From: Nonomuraea spiralis
Lineage (GTDB): Bacteria > Actinomycetota > Actinomycetes > Streptosporangiales > Streptosporangiaceae
Assembly: GCF_014648435.1 (NCBI RefSeq)
Contig: NZ_BMRC01000013.1
Location: 62,001 to 126,000 of the forward strand
Direction of reading: 5' to 3'
DNA length: 64,000 nucleotides
Each line of letters opens with the position of its first letter. Positions within the stretch are counted from its first letter, which is position 1. The notes under the pieces are model-generated. The model did no database searches. It was not told the origin of the DNA and saw nothing but the letters and a program-made list of their open reading frames with translations. Positions 24,707 through 33,114 of this stretch are shown piece by piece. The translations under genes were made by a program, and so were the position numbers.

Positions 24707-25847
24707 GCCGCTCGTCGTCGGGCGGCCGAACGCCGGGGAACGGGCCCGCCTGCTGGACCGGCTGGGCGGGGTGCTCGACCGGCTCTGGCTGACCAACAAC
24801 GGCCCGCTGGTCCGCGAGTTCGAGGCGCGCCTGGCCGACCTGACCGGCGCCCGGCACGCCGTGGCCACCTGCAACGCCACCACCGGCATCCAGATCGCGG
24901 CCAGGGCCGCCGGGCTGCGGGCCGGCGACGAGGTGATCGTCCCCTCCTTCACGTGGGTGGCGACCGCCCACGCGCTGGAGTGGATCGGCATCGTCCCGGT
25001 CTTCTGCGACTCCGACGAGATCACCGGCAACGCCGACCCCGAGCACGTCGAACGCCTGATCGGCCCCAGGACCCGGGGCATACTCGGCGTGCACGTCTTC
25101 GGCTACCCGTGCGACATCGACGCGCTGACCGGCCTGGCCCGCGAGCACGGGCTCGTCCTGATGTTCGACGCCGCGCACGCGCTCGGCTGCACCTACCGGG
25201 GCAGGCCGATCGGCGCGTTCGGCGACGCCGAGATCTTCAGCTTCCACGCCACCAAGTTCGTCAACAGCGTCGAGGGCGGCGCGATCGTCACCGACGACGA
25301 CGCCCTGGCCGCGCGGGTCAGGGAGCTGCGCAACCAGGGCATCGACGCGGCCGGGCAGATCTCCGGGGCCGGGACGGTGGCCCGGATGAGCGAGTTCCAC
25401 GCGGCCATGGGGCTGACCTCGATGGAGGCCATCGACACGATCGTCGAGGCCAACCGGCGCAACCAGCGGGTCTACGAGGAACTGCTCGACGGGCTGCCGG
25501 GCGTCGTCGTACGCGGCCAGGCGCCCGGCGAGCAGGCCAACTTCCAGTACCTCGTCATCGAGGTGGACGCGGCCGTGGCCGGGGCGTCGCGGGACGACGT
25601 GCTGGAGGCGCTGCTGGCCGAGAACGTGCACGCGCGCCGGTACTTCTCGCCCATCTGCCACCAGGTGGAGCCGTACCGGTCCGACCCGGCCCGGCACTTC
25701 CCGCTGCCCCTGCCACGGGCGGAGGGGCTGGCCGCCCGCGTCCTGTCCCTGCCGACCGGGCCCACGGTGGACGCGGCCCAGATCGCCGGCATCTGCCGCA
25801 CCGTCCGCGCGACCGTACGGCCGGCCGACCGCAGGCTCGTCGCCTGA
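24693..25847 (+). CDS. PLP-dependent NDP-sugar aminotransferase (DegT/DnrJ/EryC1 family)
   Basis: 384 residues. The family motifs are NNGPLVREFEARLADLTGA near the N-terminus, VPSFTWVATAHALEWIG, VLMFDAAHALGC (the PLP-ring Asp) and SFHATKFVNSVEGGAIV, whose Lys forms the internal aldimine. It transaminates a keto sugar. The sequence around the Lys resembles the C-4-aminating DesI-like branch as I recall it, so a 4-amino-3-C-methyl sugar is plausible, but C-3 amination cannot be excluded. It is the last gene of the rightward operon. Confidence 0.87.
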   Translation: MAFAEPLVVGRPNAGERARLLDRLGGVLDRLWLTNNGPLVREFEARLADLTGARHAVATCNATTGIQIAARAAGLRAGDEVIVPSFTWVATAHALEWIGIVPVFCDSDEITGNADPEHVERLIGPRTRGILGVHVFGYPCDIDALTGLAREHGLVLMFDAAHALGCTYRGRPIGAFGDAEIFSFHATKFVNSVEGGAIVTDDDALAARVRELRNQGIDAAGQISGAGTVARMSEFHAAMGLTSMEAIDTIVEANRRNQRVYEELLDGLPGVVVRGQAPGEQANFQYLVIEVDAAVAGASRDDVLEALLAENVHARRYFSPICHQVEPYRSDPARHFPLPLPRAEGLAARVLSLPTGPTVDAAQIAGICRTVRATVRPADRRLVA

Positions 25848-25862
25848 CACCCGACAGAACAA

Positions 25863-25890
25863 GGGGCGCCTCCGACCTCGGAGGCGCCCC
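25863..25890. terminator. bidirectional hairpin terminator
   Basis: A perfect 13-bp inverted repeat (25863-25875 / 25878-25890) with a 2-nt gap, so the real loop takes a few stem bases. It separates the convergent aminotransferase and MFS transporter genes and marks the end of the ten-gene operon. Confidence 0.8.
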
Positions 25891-25904
25891 GCCGTACGAC
25901 GAGC

Positions 25905-27212
25905 TCAGCGCCCGGCCGGCTGGTCCGTGGTGGAGGCGGCGTCCGGGGAGGGGGTGACGCGGTTGCGTACGACCAGGCCGAAGAGGGCCACCAGCAGGCC
26001 GCACGCCCCCGCCAGCGCGAACGGCGCCGCCGGGCGCCACAGGTCGTACAGCCAGCCGCCGACCCCGGAGACGACGAAGATGCCGATCGCGCCGCAGAGC
26101 GTCTGGACGCCGAAGCTGGCCCCCCGGAAGCGGGCCGGCACCTGCTGGGCCAGCAGCGGGCCCGCCGTGGTGATGACGCCGACCTCGCCCAGCCCGACGG
26201 CCGCCGCCACCAGCATCATGCCCGGCCCGAGCGGATCGCTGACCAGCAGCGTCGACAGGTACGCGGCGGCGGCCAGCGCCTGGGCCAGGATCACCACGTC
26301 CTGCCGCCGCATGCGGTCGCCGAGCCAGCCGAACAGCGGCGCGCCCACCACGATCACCATGTACGCGATGCCCACGATGGCGCCGCTCTTGGCCAGCGCC
26401 TCCGTGGCGGACATGCCGCGCACGGCCTTGGCGTAGTCGACGATCCACAACGACAGGAAGCTCGCCACGAGCGCCAGGTCGGCCCTGGCCACGAAGGACG
26501 CCGCGTACGACAGCGCAACGCCGGGGTCGCGGGCCAGCCGCACGCCCTCGCCGACCAGCCGGGTCAGCCCGACCCGCTGCTCGACGGGCGCCGCGAGGCC
26601 GGGCGCGAGCGTGCCGCGCAGGGCCAGCGCGCCCAGCAGCACGAGCCCGGCGACCACCAGGAAGCCCACCTTGGCGGCCGTGGCCGGGGCCATGCCGCCG
26701 TTCTCCAGCATGTTCGGCAGGCGTACCAGCACCAGGACGGCGATCACCGCGCCGATGCCGCTGAACAGCCCGAGCCAGCCGTACGCCTTGCCGCGCGCGT
26801 GGTCGCGCACGTAGTCGGCGGTGATCGCGGACATGGTGACGTTCAGGGCGGCGATGCCGAGGGCGAACACGACCCGCAACACGACCAGGACGGCGACGTT
26901 CCCCGCGAACGGGTAGAGCGCGGCGCCGACCGCGCACAGCAGCAGGCCCGCGACGGCGACCGGCCGTCGCCCGACGCGGTCGGCCAGCGCGCCGTACCAG
27001 ACCAGGCTCAGGATGAGCGCGACCTCCGCCGCGACCTGGAGGTATCCCGTCGTACGGCCCAGCTCGTCGCCGGACAGCCCCAGCGCGTCGGTGAGCAGGT
27101 ACGGCTGGGCGGCCGGCAGGAAGGTGATGACCGCCGTGCCCAGGAGCCCCAGACCCATGCACGCCCACAGATTGGTCCGGCTGATGCCCGTCGAGGCGTC
27201 GAGACCTAACAT
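25905..27212 (-). CDS. MFS exporter
   Basis: About 435 residues with twelve hydrophobic segments. The loop 2-3 signature reads ALADRVGRRPVAVAG and the repeat in the second half reads WLGDRMRRQDVVIL, both typical of major-facilitator drug/H+ antiporters. I start it at the ATG at 27212; ATG 27224 is possible, and neither has a clear ribosome site, so the mRNA may have a very short leader. Next to a glycosylated-metabolite cluster it is a likely export and self-protection pump. A palindrome lies between it and the divergent methyltransferase gene. Confidence 0.82.
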   Translation of the reverse strand: MLGLDASTGISRTNLWACMGLGLLGTAVITFLPAAQPYLLTDALGLSGDELGRTTGYLQVAAEVALILSLVWYGALADRVGRRPVAVAGLLLCAVGAALYPFAGNVAVLVVLRVVFALGIAALNVTMSAITADYVRDHARGKAYGWLGLFSGIGAVIAVLVLVRLPNMLENGGMAPATAAKVGFLVVAGLVLLGALALRGTLAPGLAAPVEQRVGLTRLVGEGVRLARDPGVALSYAASFVARADLALVASFLSLWIVDYAKAVRGMSATEALAKSGAIVGIAYMVIVVGAPLFGWLGDRMRRQDVVILAQALAAAAYLSTLLVSDPLGPGMMLVAAAVGLGEVGVITTAGPLLAQQVPARFRGASFGVQTLCGAIGIFVVSGVGGWLYDLWRPAAPFALAGACGLLVALFGLVVRNRVTPSPDAASTTDQPAGR

Positions 27213-27236
27213 GGCAGAGATCATCCCAACGTTCGC

Positions 27237-27251
27237 CCTAGATCGTCTAGG
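27237..27251. promoter_or_regulatory. palindromic operator-like site CCTAGA-TCG-TCTAGG
   Basis: A perfect 6+6 bp inverted repeat with a 3-nt centre sits in the 47-bp gap between the divergent MFS and methyltransferase starts, 9 nt before the latter. Its position would block both promoters, as expected for a dimeric repressor. No repressor gene is adjacent. Confidence 0.5.
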
Positions 27252-27259
27252 TTTGGGGC

Positions 27260-28045
27260 ATGATGAGTGACCGAGTCCCACCGGGCGTCAGCGCAGCGGT
27301 GCCCAACGTGGCGCGGATGTACGACTATTACCTCGGCGGGAAGGACAACTTCGCGTCCGACCGGGAAGCCGCCGAGAAGGTGTTGTCGATCATCCCGGAG
27401 ATCAGGGGCGACGCGCGCAACAGCCGGGCCTTCCTCCAGCGAGCGGTGCGCCACCTCCGGCAGGAGGGCGTCGACCAGTACCTCGACATCGGGTCGGGCC
27501 TGCCGACCGCCGGGCACGTCCACGAGGTGATCGAGGGCGCGAAGGTGGTCTACGTGGACAACGACTCCGTCGTCCTGACCCACTCCCGCGCCCTGCTCGG
27601 CCACTCGCCCGACGTCACCGTCCAGGAGGGCGACCTGCGCCGGCCGGAGGCCGTCGTGGAACGCGCGGCGCAGGTGCTCGACTTCTCCCGGCCGGTCGCG
27701 CTGCTCGTGGTGTCGCTGCTGCACTTCGTCACCGACGAGGAGGACCCGGTCGGCATCGTCCACCGCTACCGCGACCTGCTCCCGGCGGGCAGCCACCTCG
27801 TGCTGACGCACGTGGCCCCCGACACCATGCCGAGCAAGGCCGACGACGTCAGCGCCGTCTACCGCAACGCGACCTCGCCGTTCACGGCCCGCAGGCGGTC
27901 GGTGTTCGAGGCCCTCATGGAGGGGTTCGACCTGCTGGAGCCGGGCATCGTCAACACCCGCGAGTGGCGTCCCGACCGGGACACCGACCCCTCCCCGATC
28001 CAGGGCGACTACCACCTGTGCGCGGTGGGCCGCAAGCCGGCCTGA
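27260..28045 (+). CDS. SAM-dependent methyltransferase of the DUF574 (Methyltransf_19) family
   Basis: 261 residues. NVARMYDYYLGGKDNFASDREAA, LDIGSGLPTAGHVHEV, VVYVDNDSVVLTHSRALL and the closing REWRPD are hallmarks of this family, which is greatly expanded in actinomycetes and mostly without known substrates. The start is one of two adjacent ATGs (27260 or 27263). It is divergent to the MFS gene and convergent with the WD40 gene, separated from the latter by 14 nt. Confidence 0.82.
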   Translation: MMSDRVPPGVSAAVPNVARMYDYYLGGKDNFASDREAAEKVLSIIPEIRGDARNSRAFLQRAVRHLRQEGVDQYLDIGSGLPTAGHVHEVIEGAKVVYVDNDSVVLTHSRALLGHSPDVTVQEGDLRRPEAVVERAAQVLDFSRPVALLVVSLLHFVTDEEDPVGIVHRYRDLLPAGSHLVLTHVAPDTMPSKADDVSAVYRNATSPFTARRRSVFEALMEGFDLLEPGIVNTREWRPDRDTDPSPIQGDYHLCAVGRKPA

Positions 28046-28059
28046 TCGGGAACGCCCGC

Positions 28060-29037
28060 CTAGGACTCGGCGAACGTCCACACGGCGGTCAGGCCGTCCC
28101 GGGCCCCGACGGCCAGCAGGGTCCCGGACGGGTGGAAGCTCAGGGTGGTGATCGGCCGGTGATGAACGGGCGTCACCGAGACCAGGCGCGGGCGGCGGAC
28201 CTCGGACACCTCCCACAACGAGACCGCCCCCTGCGCGTCCCCGCAGGCGATGACCGGCAGCCGGGGATGGAAGGCGACCGCGCGGGCCAGGCCGGTGGGC
28301 ACGCCGGGCCCGCGGGCCAGGTTCGCGGCGGGCCGGGCGGACAGCTCGCCGGTGTCCCACAGGGCGACGGAGAAGGGGGTGTTGGCGGCCAGCATCCCTC
28401 CGTCGGGACTGAAGCTCAGGTACGAGGCCCGTCCCCCGGTCAGGGTCATGACGGGCGCGGACCTGGCGGAGACGTCCCACAGGTCCACGTTCCCGGCGTG
28501 GTCGGCGACGGCGAGCGTGGACCCGTCGGGTGAGAACGTGAGCGCGTCGACGTACGCGGCCCTGACCTTCAGGCTCCCCAGCCGGTACGGCCGCCCCGGC
28601 TCGCGCACGTCCCACAGCCGTACGGCGCCCTGGATGTGACCGGTCGCCAGGGTCGCCGTGCCCGGCCGGAACGCGAGGCCGAACGCGGCGCCCACCTGCC
28701 CGGCGGCCATCGCCGCCCGCTTGTCGCTCCACGGGTGCACGAAGACGGGCGTGAGCCCCGGGCCGTCCTCCCACGACCAGAACGAGGCGACGCTGTCCCG
28801 CCCGCCGTTCGTGGCCAGCACCGGGGACAGCGGGTGGAACCCGGCCGTCGTGACCGAACGCGGCCCGCGGCCGGGCCGGGCGGAGCCGCGCGGCGCGGGC
28901 GGCCCCTCGCCGGCGACGGCCCACATGGTCATCGCCTTGGACGCGCCGGCGACCAGGAGCCCTCCCGCCGGGTCGAACAGGACGATGCTGGTCCGGCCGT
29001 TGCGCGTCCGCAGGTCGTGCAGCAGGTCGATGATCAT
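28060..29037 (-). CDS. WD40-repeat beta-propeller protein (stand-alone)
   Basis: 325 residues made mostly of WD40 units: repeated LxFxPDGSTLAVADHAGNVDLWD-type blades ending in RLWDV, DLWDV, ALWDT, SLWEV and AVWTF. No enzymatic domain, signal peptide or membrane segment is seen. The ATG overlaps the stop of the upstream NACHT-WD40 gene (ATGA), so it is the last cistron of the CHAT/NACHT operon. Such propellers act as protein- or ligand-binding platforms; here it may be a second sensor or a scaffold for the NTPase. Confidence 0.8.
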   Translation of the reverse strand: MIIDLLHDLRTRNGRTSIVLFDPAGGLLVAGASKAMTMWAVAGEGPPAPRGSARPGRGPRSVTTAGFHPLSPVLATNGGRDSVASFWSWEDGPGLTPVFVHPWSDKRAAMAAGQVGAAFGLAFRPGTATLATGHIQGAVRLWDVREPGRPYRLGSLKVRAAYVDALTFSPDGSTLAVADHAGNVDLWDVSARSAPVMTLTGGRASYLSFSPDGGMLAANTPFSVALWDTGELSARPAANLARGPGVPTGLARAVAFHPRLPVIACGDAQGAVSLWEVSEVRRPRLVSVTPVHHRPITTLSFHPSGTLLAVGARDGLTAVWTFAES

Positions 29038-32000
29038 GTCGTGCTCCCTGTGGGAATGCCGGGTGCGACGTGGTCCAGGGTCCAGAGCGCGAGCGAGCCG
29101 TCGAGCCCGCCGCCGATGACGGCCCGCCGCGCCGGGTGGAAGGCCACGGCGGTGACCGGGAAGGCGCCGGGCAGGTGGGTGACCAGCTCCGGAACGCCGG
29201 CCGAACGCCACAGGCCGACGCCCCTGCGGTGACCGGCGGCCAGCAGTGAGCCGTCGGCGTCGAAGGCCGCCGTGTAGCCGTAGAGCGGGACGCGGGCCCG
29301 CCGTACGGGGGGCCCGGTGTCCGGCAGGTCCCAGAGGGTGAGGCGGGCCCACCGGCCGGCGATCGCCAGACGGCCGCCGCCGGGGTCGAACGCGGTCACG
29401 AAGATCCAGCCCACGTCACCGGGGAGGCGGTGGCGGAGCCGCGGTTCGCCCGGTTCGCGCAGGTCCCAGAGGTGCGCGACGCCGTCGCGGCCGCCGGTCA
29501 GCAACCACGAGCCGTCCGGGCTGAAACGTACGCTGCGCACCGGGCGGCCGTGCGAGCGCAGCGTGGCGACCAGGCGGGCGGCGGCGGGGTCGGTGACGTC
29601 CCACAGTGTGACGGCGTGGTCGCCGCCGGCCGCGGCCAGCAGGGGCTCGCCGGGATGGAAGTCGAGTCCCGCGACGTCCTCGCGGTGGGCGCGCAACGCG
29701 GCGATCGGACGGGGGTCGGCGGGCGTGCCGAAGGCGTGCAGCCCGATCGTGCCGTCGATGCCGCCGGTGGCCAGCAGGTCGCCGCCCGCCTGGATCGCGA
29801 AGGAGCGCAGGGGCGGTGGCGAGGTGTTCCAGCGGGAGTGGGTGACCGCGACGACGGCGGGGCCGTTCAGGTCGTCGAGGTCCCAGACCAGGACGGCGAC
29901 GCCGGTCCCGCCGGTGACCAGGAAACGCCGGTCCGGCGTGGCCGCCAGCTTGGTGATGCCGCCCCGCAACTGCGCCAGCGGCCGGTGTGCGGGTGGTCCC
30001 GCCGGCGGTTCGGTTGCCACGGTGGGCGTGGGCGTGGGCGTGGGCGGTGCGGGTGCGGGGGTACGGGCGCCGGCCAGGTGGTGCTGGATGGCCGTGTGCC
30101 GGAACCGGTAGACGGCGCCCGAGCGGACCAGCACCTGGTTGCGCTCGGCACGTTCCAGGAAGGCCAGCATCCGCAGCGGGGTCGCCTGACGGAACCGCCA
30201 CCACAGCCGGGCCATCACGAACCGGCCCCACGCCCCCCGCAACAGCGCGACGGCCCCGATGCAGACGCCGAGCGGGATCCCGTGGCCCGGCACGACCTGC
30301 ATGGCGTAGCCGACCAGCGCCCCGGTGACCGTGGCCTCGGACGTCTGCGCCAGCGTGAGCCACCGGTCCTGGGCCACGGCCCGGCGCGGGGTGACCGCGC
30401 GGACGTCGGCGGCGTCGTCGAAGCCGAGGACGGCCCGCAACGGCCCGACCCACCAGTTGGCGAACCCCATCGCCGCGCCGGCGACCAGGCCCGTCGCCCA
30501 CCCCCTGAAAAGGGCCACGCCCACGCCGACCAGCACGGCGCTGGAGAGCGCCAGCCACACGTTGCGGAGGAAGGAGGCCCGGTCGGGCGGGCGCAGCGCG
30601 AGCCTCCTGGGCCGTCCGTCGAGCAGAGTGTCCGGCAGGGCGCGGGAGGACAGCGCGAAGCTGACGAACCCGATGACGCCCACGAGCAGCGCCGTCCCCG
30701 GCGGCTCGAACGGCAGGACGGCCAGCGTGGTGAGCACGCCGACGATCCACCGGTCGTACTTGCGCGGGTTGCCGACCGCCAGCCGCAGTTCCCACCAGGC
30801 CAGGTCGAGGCTGCCGCGCCGGTCCAGCTCGCGGGCCAGGGCGACGAGCGCCCGGTTGTCCCGCGCGATCCGTTCCTTGTCCGTCTCTCCCGCCGACCGG
30901 TAGGCCGCCGGCACGTACGCCTCCAGCAGATGGCTCTCGACGGCGGCACGGTCGGGGAACCGCCCGGCGTCGAGCAGTTCCTCCGGGTGGGGGAGCGCGG
31001 CGTCGTACGGGGTGCCGGGGGGAGGGTTGTAGCGGGTGCGCGCGAGGGACAGCGTGAAGGGGCTCGTCAACGCGGTGGCCGCCGGGCCGTCCGGGGCGGC
31101 GGCCAGCCGTTCGAACACGGGACGCCAGCGGCGCTGGGAGTTGGCGTTGCCCGCGGTCGACCTCAGGTGCTCGGTGACCTCGTCGAGGCCGAGGGGCTGG
31201 AGGTGGAGGACGGTCGCGTCGTCCGGCGGGGTCCATGGGGGCGGGTGGTCGCCGGTGCGGCAGGTGAGCACCAGGCGGGTCCGTTCCGGCAGGGCGGCGG
31301 CGAGCGCGGCGAGGTCGGGCGGGCCGGACGCGAACCCGTCCAGGATCGGCAGTACGAACCCCTCGCCGACCAGCGACCGGGCGGTCCCGAGCAGGCCGTC
31401 GGCGGCTCCGTCGGCGAACCCCGCGAACCGGGTGGCGAGCTGGAGGGCGATCCAGTCCGGCAGGGGCTGGGCAGCCGGGTCCCAGGAGCCCGCCTCGATC
31501 AGGACGGGCACCGGGCCGCCCGGCGCGCGGGCCGCCGCCAGGTGACGGCACAGCCGGGCCGCCGCGAACGTCTTGCCCGACCCCGGCGGGCCGAGGAGGA
31601 CCAGGGGACCGGGCGCCGACTCCGTGAAGATCACGCCGAGGTCGGCAACGGTACGCCCCGCCGCGCTGTCCCGGGGCCGCACCCCGAGCCGTACCGGCAA
31701 CGGCGGGACCCCCGGCAACGACGGGACCTCTGGAGCCGACGAGGCGCCCGGCAAGGGCGGGGCGCCTGGTCGCGCTGGGGACGGGCGGGCGGCGTCGGGT
31801 TCGGTGGCGGTCAGGAGGGCCAGCCGGTCGGCGACCGCGGCCAGGGGGACGTGCGGGCCGCCGCGGCGCCGCGCCAGGATCAGCGCCCCGGCCGTCACGC
31901 CGGTGAGAAGGGCGGACAGCGCGGTGATCAGGGCCAGCGGTACGGCGCCCCGCAGCGCCAGTGCGAGGCCGCCCGCGGCGGCGGCGACGGACAGCGCTCC

Positions 32001-32039
32001 GGCGGCGACCGGTGGGAGCCATCGGGAGGTGGACCTCAT
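29034..32039 (-). CDS. membrane NACHT-type NTPase with C-terminal WD40 domain
   Basis: 1001 residues. Order of parts: two N-terminal membrane helices (about 10-30 and 32-55); a Pro-rich linker (85-118); a STAND/NACHT NTPase with Walker A GPPGSGKT (150-157), Walker B-like VLPILDGF (229-236) and sensor VLTCRT (257-262); an inner membrane section with roughly four to six helices (430-465, 495-535, 570-605); the YRFRHTAIQHHLA element (644-656) that ends NACHT modules in actinomycetes; a Pro/Thr linker; and a WD40 propeller (about 690-995). STAND NTPases act as signal-triggered oligomerisation switches; the propeller would be the sensor or autoinhibitory part. It is coupled to the flanking genes. 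Confidence 0.8.
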   Translation of the reverse strand: MRSTSRWLPPVAAGALSVAAAAGGLALALRGAVPLALITALSALLTGVTAGALILARRRGGPHVPLAAVADRLALLTATEPDAARPSPARPGAPPLPGASSAPEVPSLPGVPPLPVRLGVRPRDSAAGRTVADLGVIFTESAPGPLVLLGPPGSGKTFAAARLCRHLAAARAPGGPVPVLIEAGSWDPAAQPLPDWIALQLATRFAGFADGAADGLLGTARSLVGEGFVLPILDGFASGPPDLAALAAALPERTRLVLTCRTGDHPPPWTPPDDATVLHLQPLGLDEVTEHLRSTAGNANSQRRWRPVFERLAAAPDGPAATALTSPFTLSLARTRYNPPPGTPYDAALPHPEELLDAGRFPDRAAVESHLLEAYVPAAYRSAGETDKERIARDNRALVALARELDRRGSLDLAWWELRLAVGNPRKYDRWIVGVLTTLAVLPFEPPGTALLVGVIGFVSFALSSRALPDTLLDGRPRRLALRPPDRASFLRNVWLALSSAVLVGVGVALFRGWATGLVAGAAMGFANWWVGPLRAVLGFDDAADVRAVTPRRAVAQDRWLTLAQTSEATVTGALVGYAMQVVPGHGIPLGVCIGAVALLRGAWGRFVMARLWWRFRQATPLRMLAFLERAERNQVLVRSGAVYRFRHTAIQHHLAGARTPAPAPPTPTPTPTVATEPPAGPPAHRPLAQLRGGITKLAATPDRRFLVTGGTGVAVLVWDLDDLNGPAVVAVTHSRWNTSPPPLRSFAIQAGGDLLATGGIDGTIGLHAFGTPADPRPIAALRAHREDVAGLDFHPGEPLLAAAGGDHAVTLWDVTDPAAARLVATLRSHGRPVRSVRFSPDGSWLLTGGRDGVAHLWDLREPGEPRLRHRLPGDVGWIFVTAFDPGGGRLAIAGRWARLTLWDLPDTGPPVRRARVPLYGYTAAFDADGSLLAAGHRRGVGLWRSAGVPELVTHLPGAFPVTAVAFHPARRAVIGGGLDGSLALWTLDHVAPGIPTGSTT

Positions 32040-32073
32040 CGGGGATCCTCTCGTCCTCGGGTCCGGCGGGACG

Positions 32074-33111
32074 TCAGGGGCTGAACAGGACGATCACCAC
32101 GGAGACCGCCAGCGCGCCCAGGGCGGCGAGCCCGTGCAACGACGGCGCGGGCGGCCACCGCCGTCCCCGCCCCGGCTCGTCACCCGCCTTCCCGCCGGGC
32201 CCGCCGGTTTCGCCGGTTTCGTCGGTGGCGGGGCTCGCCTGTACGGCGGGTGGGACGTTGCGGTACCACCACAACGCCAGCGACGTGTACGCGTCCCGCT
32301 GACGGCGGGCGTCCCGCAGGTCGTCGTCGGGTGTGTCCAGATGGCGGAGCAGGGCCAGGCGGTGGAGGTCGACGGCCACCTTCACGTGCCCGCCGTACCG
32401 CCGGGCCGCGCTGAGCGCTCCCCGGTAGGCGGCGTAGGCGAGCCCGCCGGAGACCCACAGGCAGGACAGCGTCGCCGCCGCGGGCGCCCCGGTCGCGGCG
32501 AGCACGCCGGTGCCCGCGCAGGAGTACGCCGCCGCCAGCGCCGAGACCACCAGCAGGAACTCCAGATCGGCCTTGGCGGCGGCGATCGCGGCCGACACGG
32601 GCTCCGGCAGCAGGGGGTGCAGCCGTGGCCAGATGACGGCGGTCTCGATCCCGTACCGGTCGGCCGGGTAGCTCTCGGCGTTGCGCAGGATGTTGCCGAG
32701 GCGGGTCGCCTTCACCTCCTCGGGACGGCTGGGCAGCGGGTAGTCGTGGTAGATCCGGTCGTAGTCGGCGGGGTCGCCGGGGCGCAGCCGGGCCAGCCGC
32801 CGCAGATGGCAGCGCCGGCCCAGTGCCGTGGCGAGGCGGCCGGCCGGTCCGCTCCAGCCGCCCTCGTACCAGCGGATGATCGCGCCGGTCTGCGCGCTGA
32901 CGAACGCGGCGGCGAAGAAGGCGGCGACGAGCGCCGCGACCAGTACGGCCGCGGTGAGCCCGGCGGCGGCGACCCGCTGCCACACGACCGCGGAGTACGG
33001 CAGCGTGCGCAGCACGACGAGCCCGGCCAGCGCCAGGATGAACGCCGCGCACGGCAGGAACGCGTTGACCAGGAACCGCCGGTCGGCCAGCTTCATGACC
33101 TCGTCGAACAC
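32074..33111 (-). CDS. multi-pass membrane protein of unknown function
   Basis: 345 residues, not recognised by family. Two membrane helices lie in the first 75 residues (FLVNAFLPCAAFILALAGLVVL and VLVAALVAAFFAAAFV), two more around 190-235, and one at the extreme C-terminus (LAALGALAVSVVIVLF). Between them is a soluble stretch with YDRIYHDYPLPSRPEEVKATRLGNILRNAESYPADRYGIET. It starts 3 nt after the preceding stop and is followed by the NACHT gene 34 nt on. In a switch-protease operon a membrane protein of this size could be a pore-forming effector, a substrate of the protease, or an anchor; this is speculation. Confidence 0.65.
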   Translation of the reverse strand: MFDEVMKLADRRFLVNAFLPCAAFILALAGLVVLRTLPYSAVVWQRVAAAGLTAAVLVAALVAAFFAAAFVSAQTGAIIRWYEGGWSGPAGRLATALGRRCHLRRLARLRPGDPADYDRIYHDYPLPSRPEEVKATRLGNILRNAESYPADRYGIETAVIWPRLHPLLPEPVSAAIAAAKADLEFLLVVSALAAAYSCAGTGVLAATGAPAAATLSCLWVSGGLAYAAYRGALSAARRYGGHVKVAVDLHRLALLRHLDTPDDDLRDARRQRDAYTSLALWWYRNVPPAVQASPATDETGETGGPGGKAGDEPGRGRRWPPAPSLHGLAALGALAVSVVIVLFSP

Positions 33112-33114
33112 GCC

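Noticed and set aside
6986..25847. Pyrrolobenzodiazepine (sibiromycin-like) cluster, suggested by TDO, kynureninase and a C-methylated aminosugar
   Set aside because: The hydropyrrole genes and the two-module NRPS are absent, while HmaS, a halogenase and free A-T and C enzymes point to a different scaffold.
29430..32084. Long plus-strand frames opposite the NACHT-WD40 gene
   Set aside because: They arise from the high GC content. Walker and WD40 motifs on the minus strand settle the coding strand.
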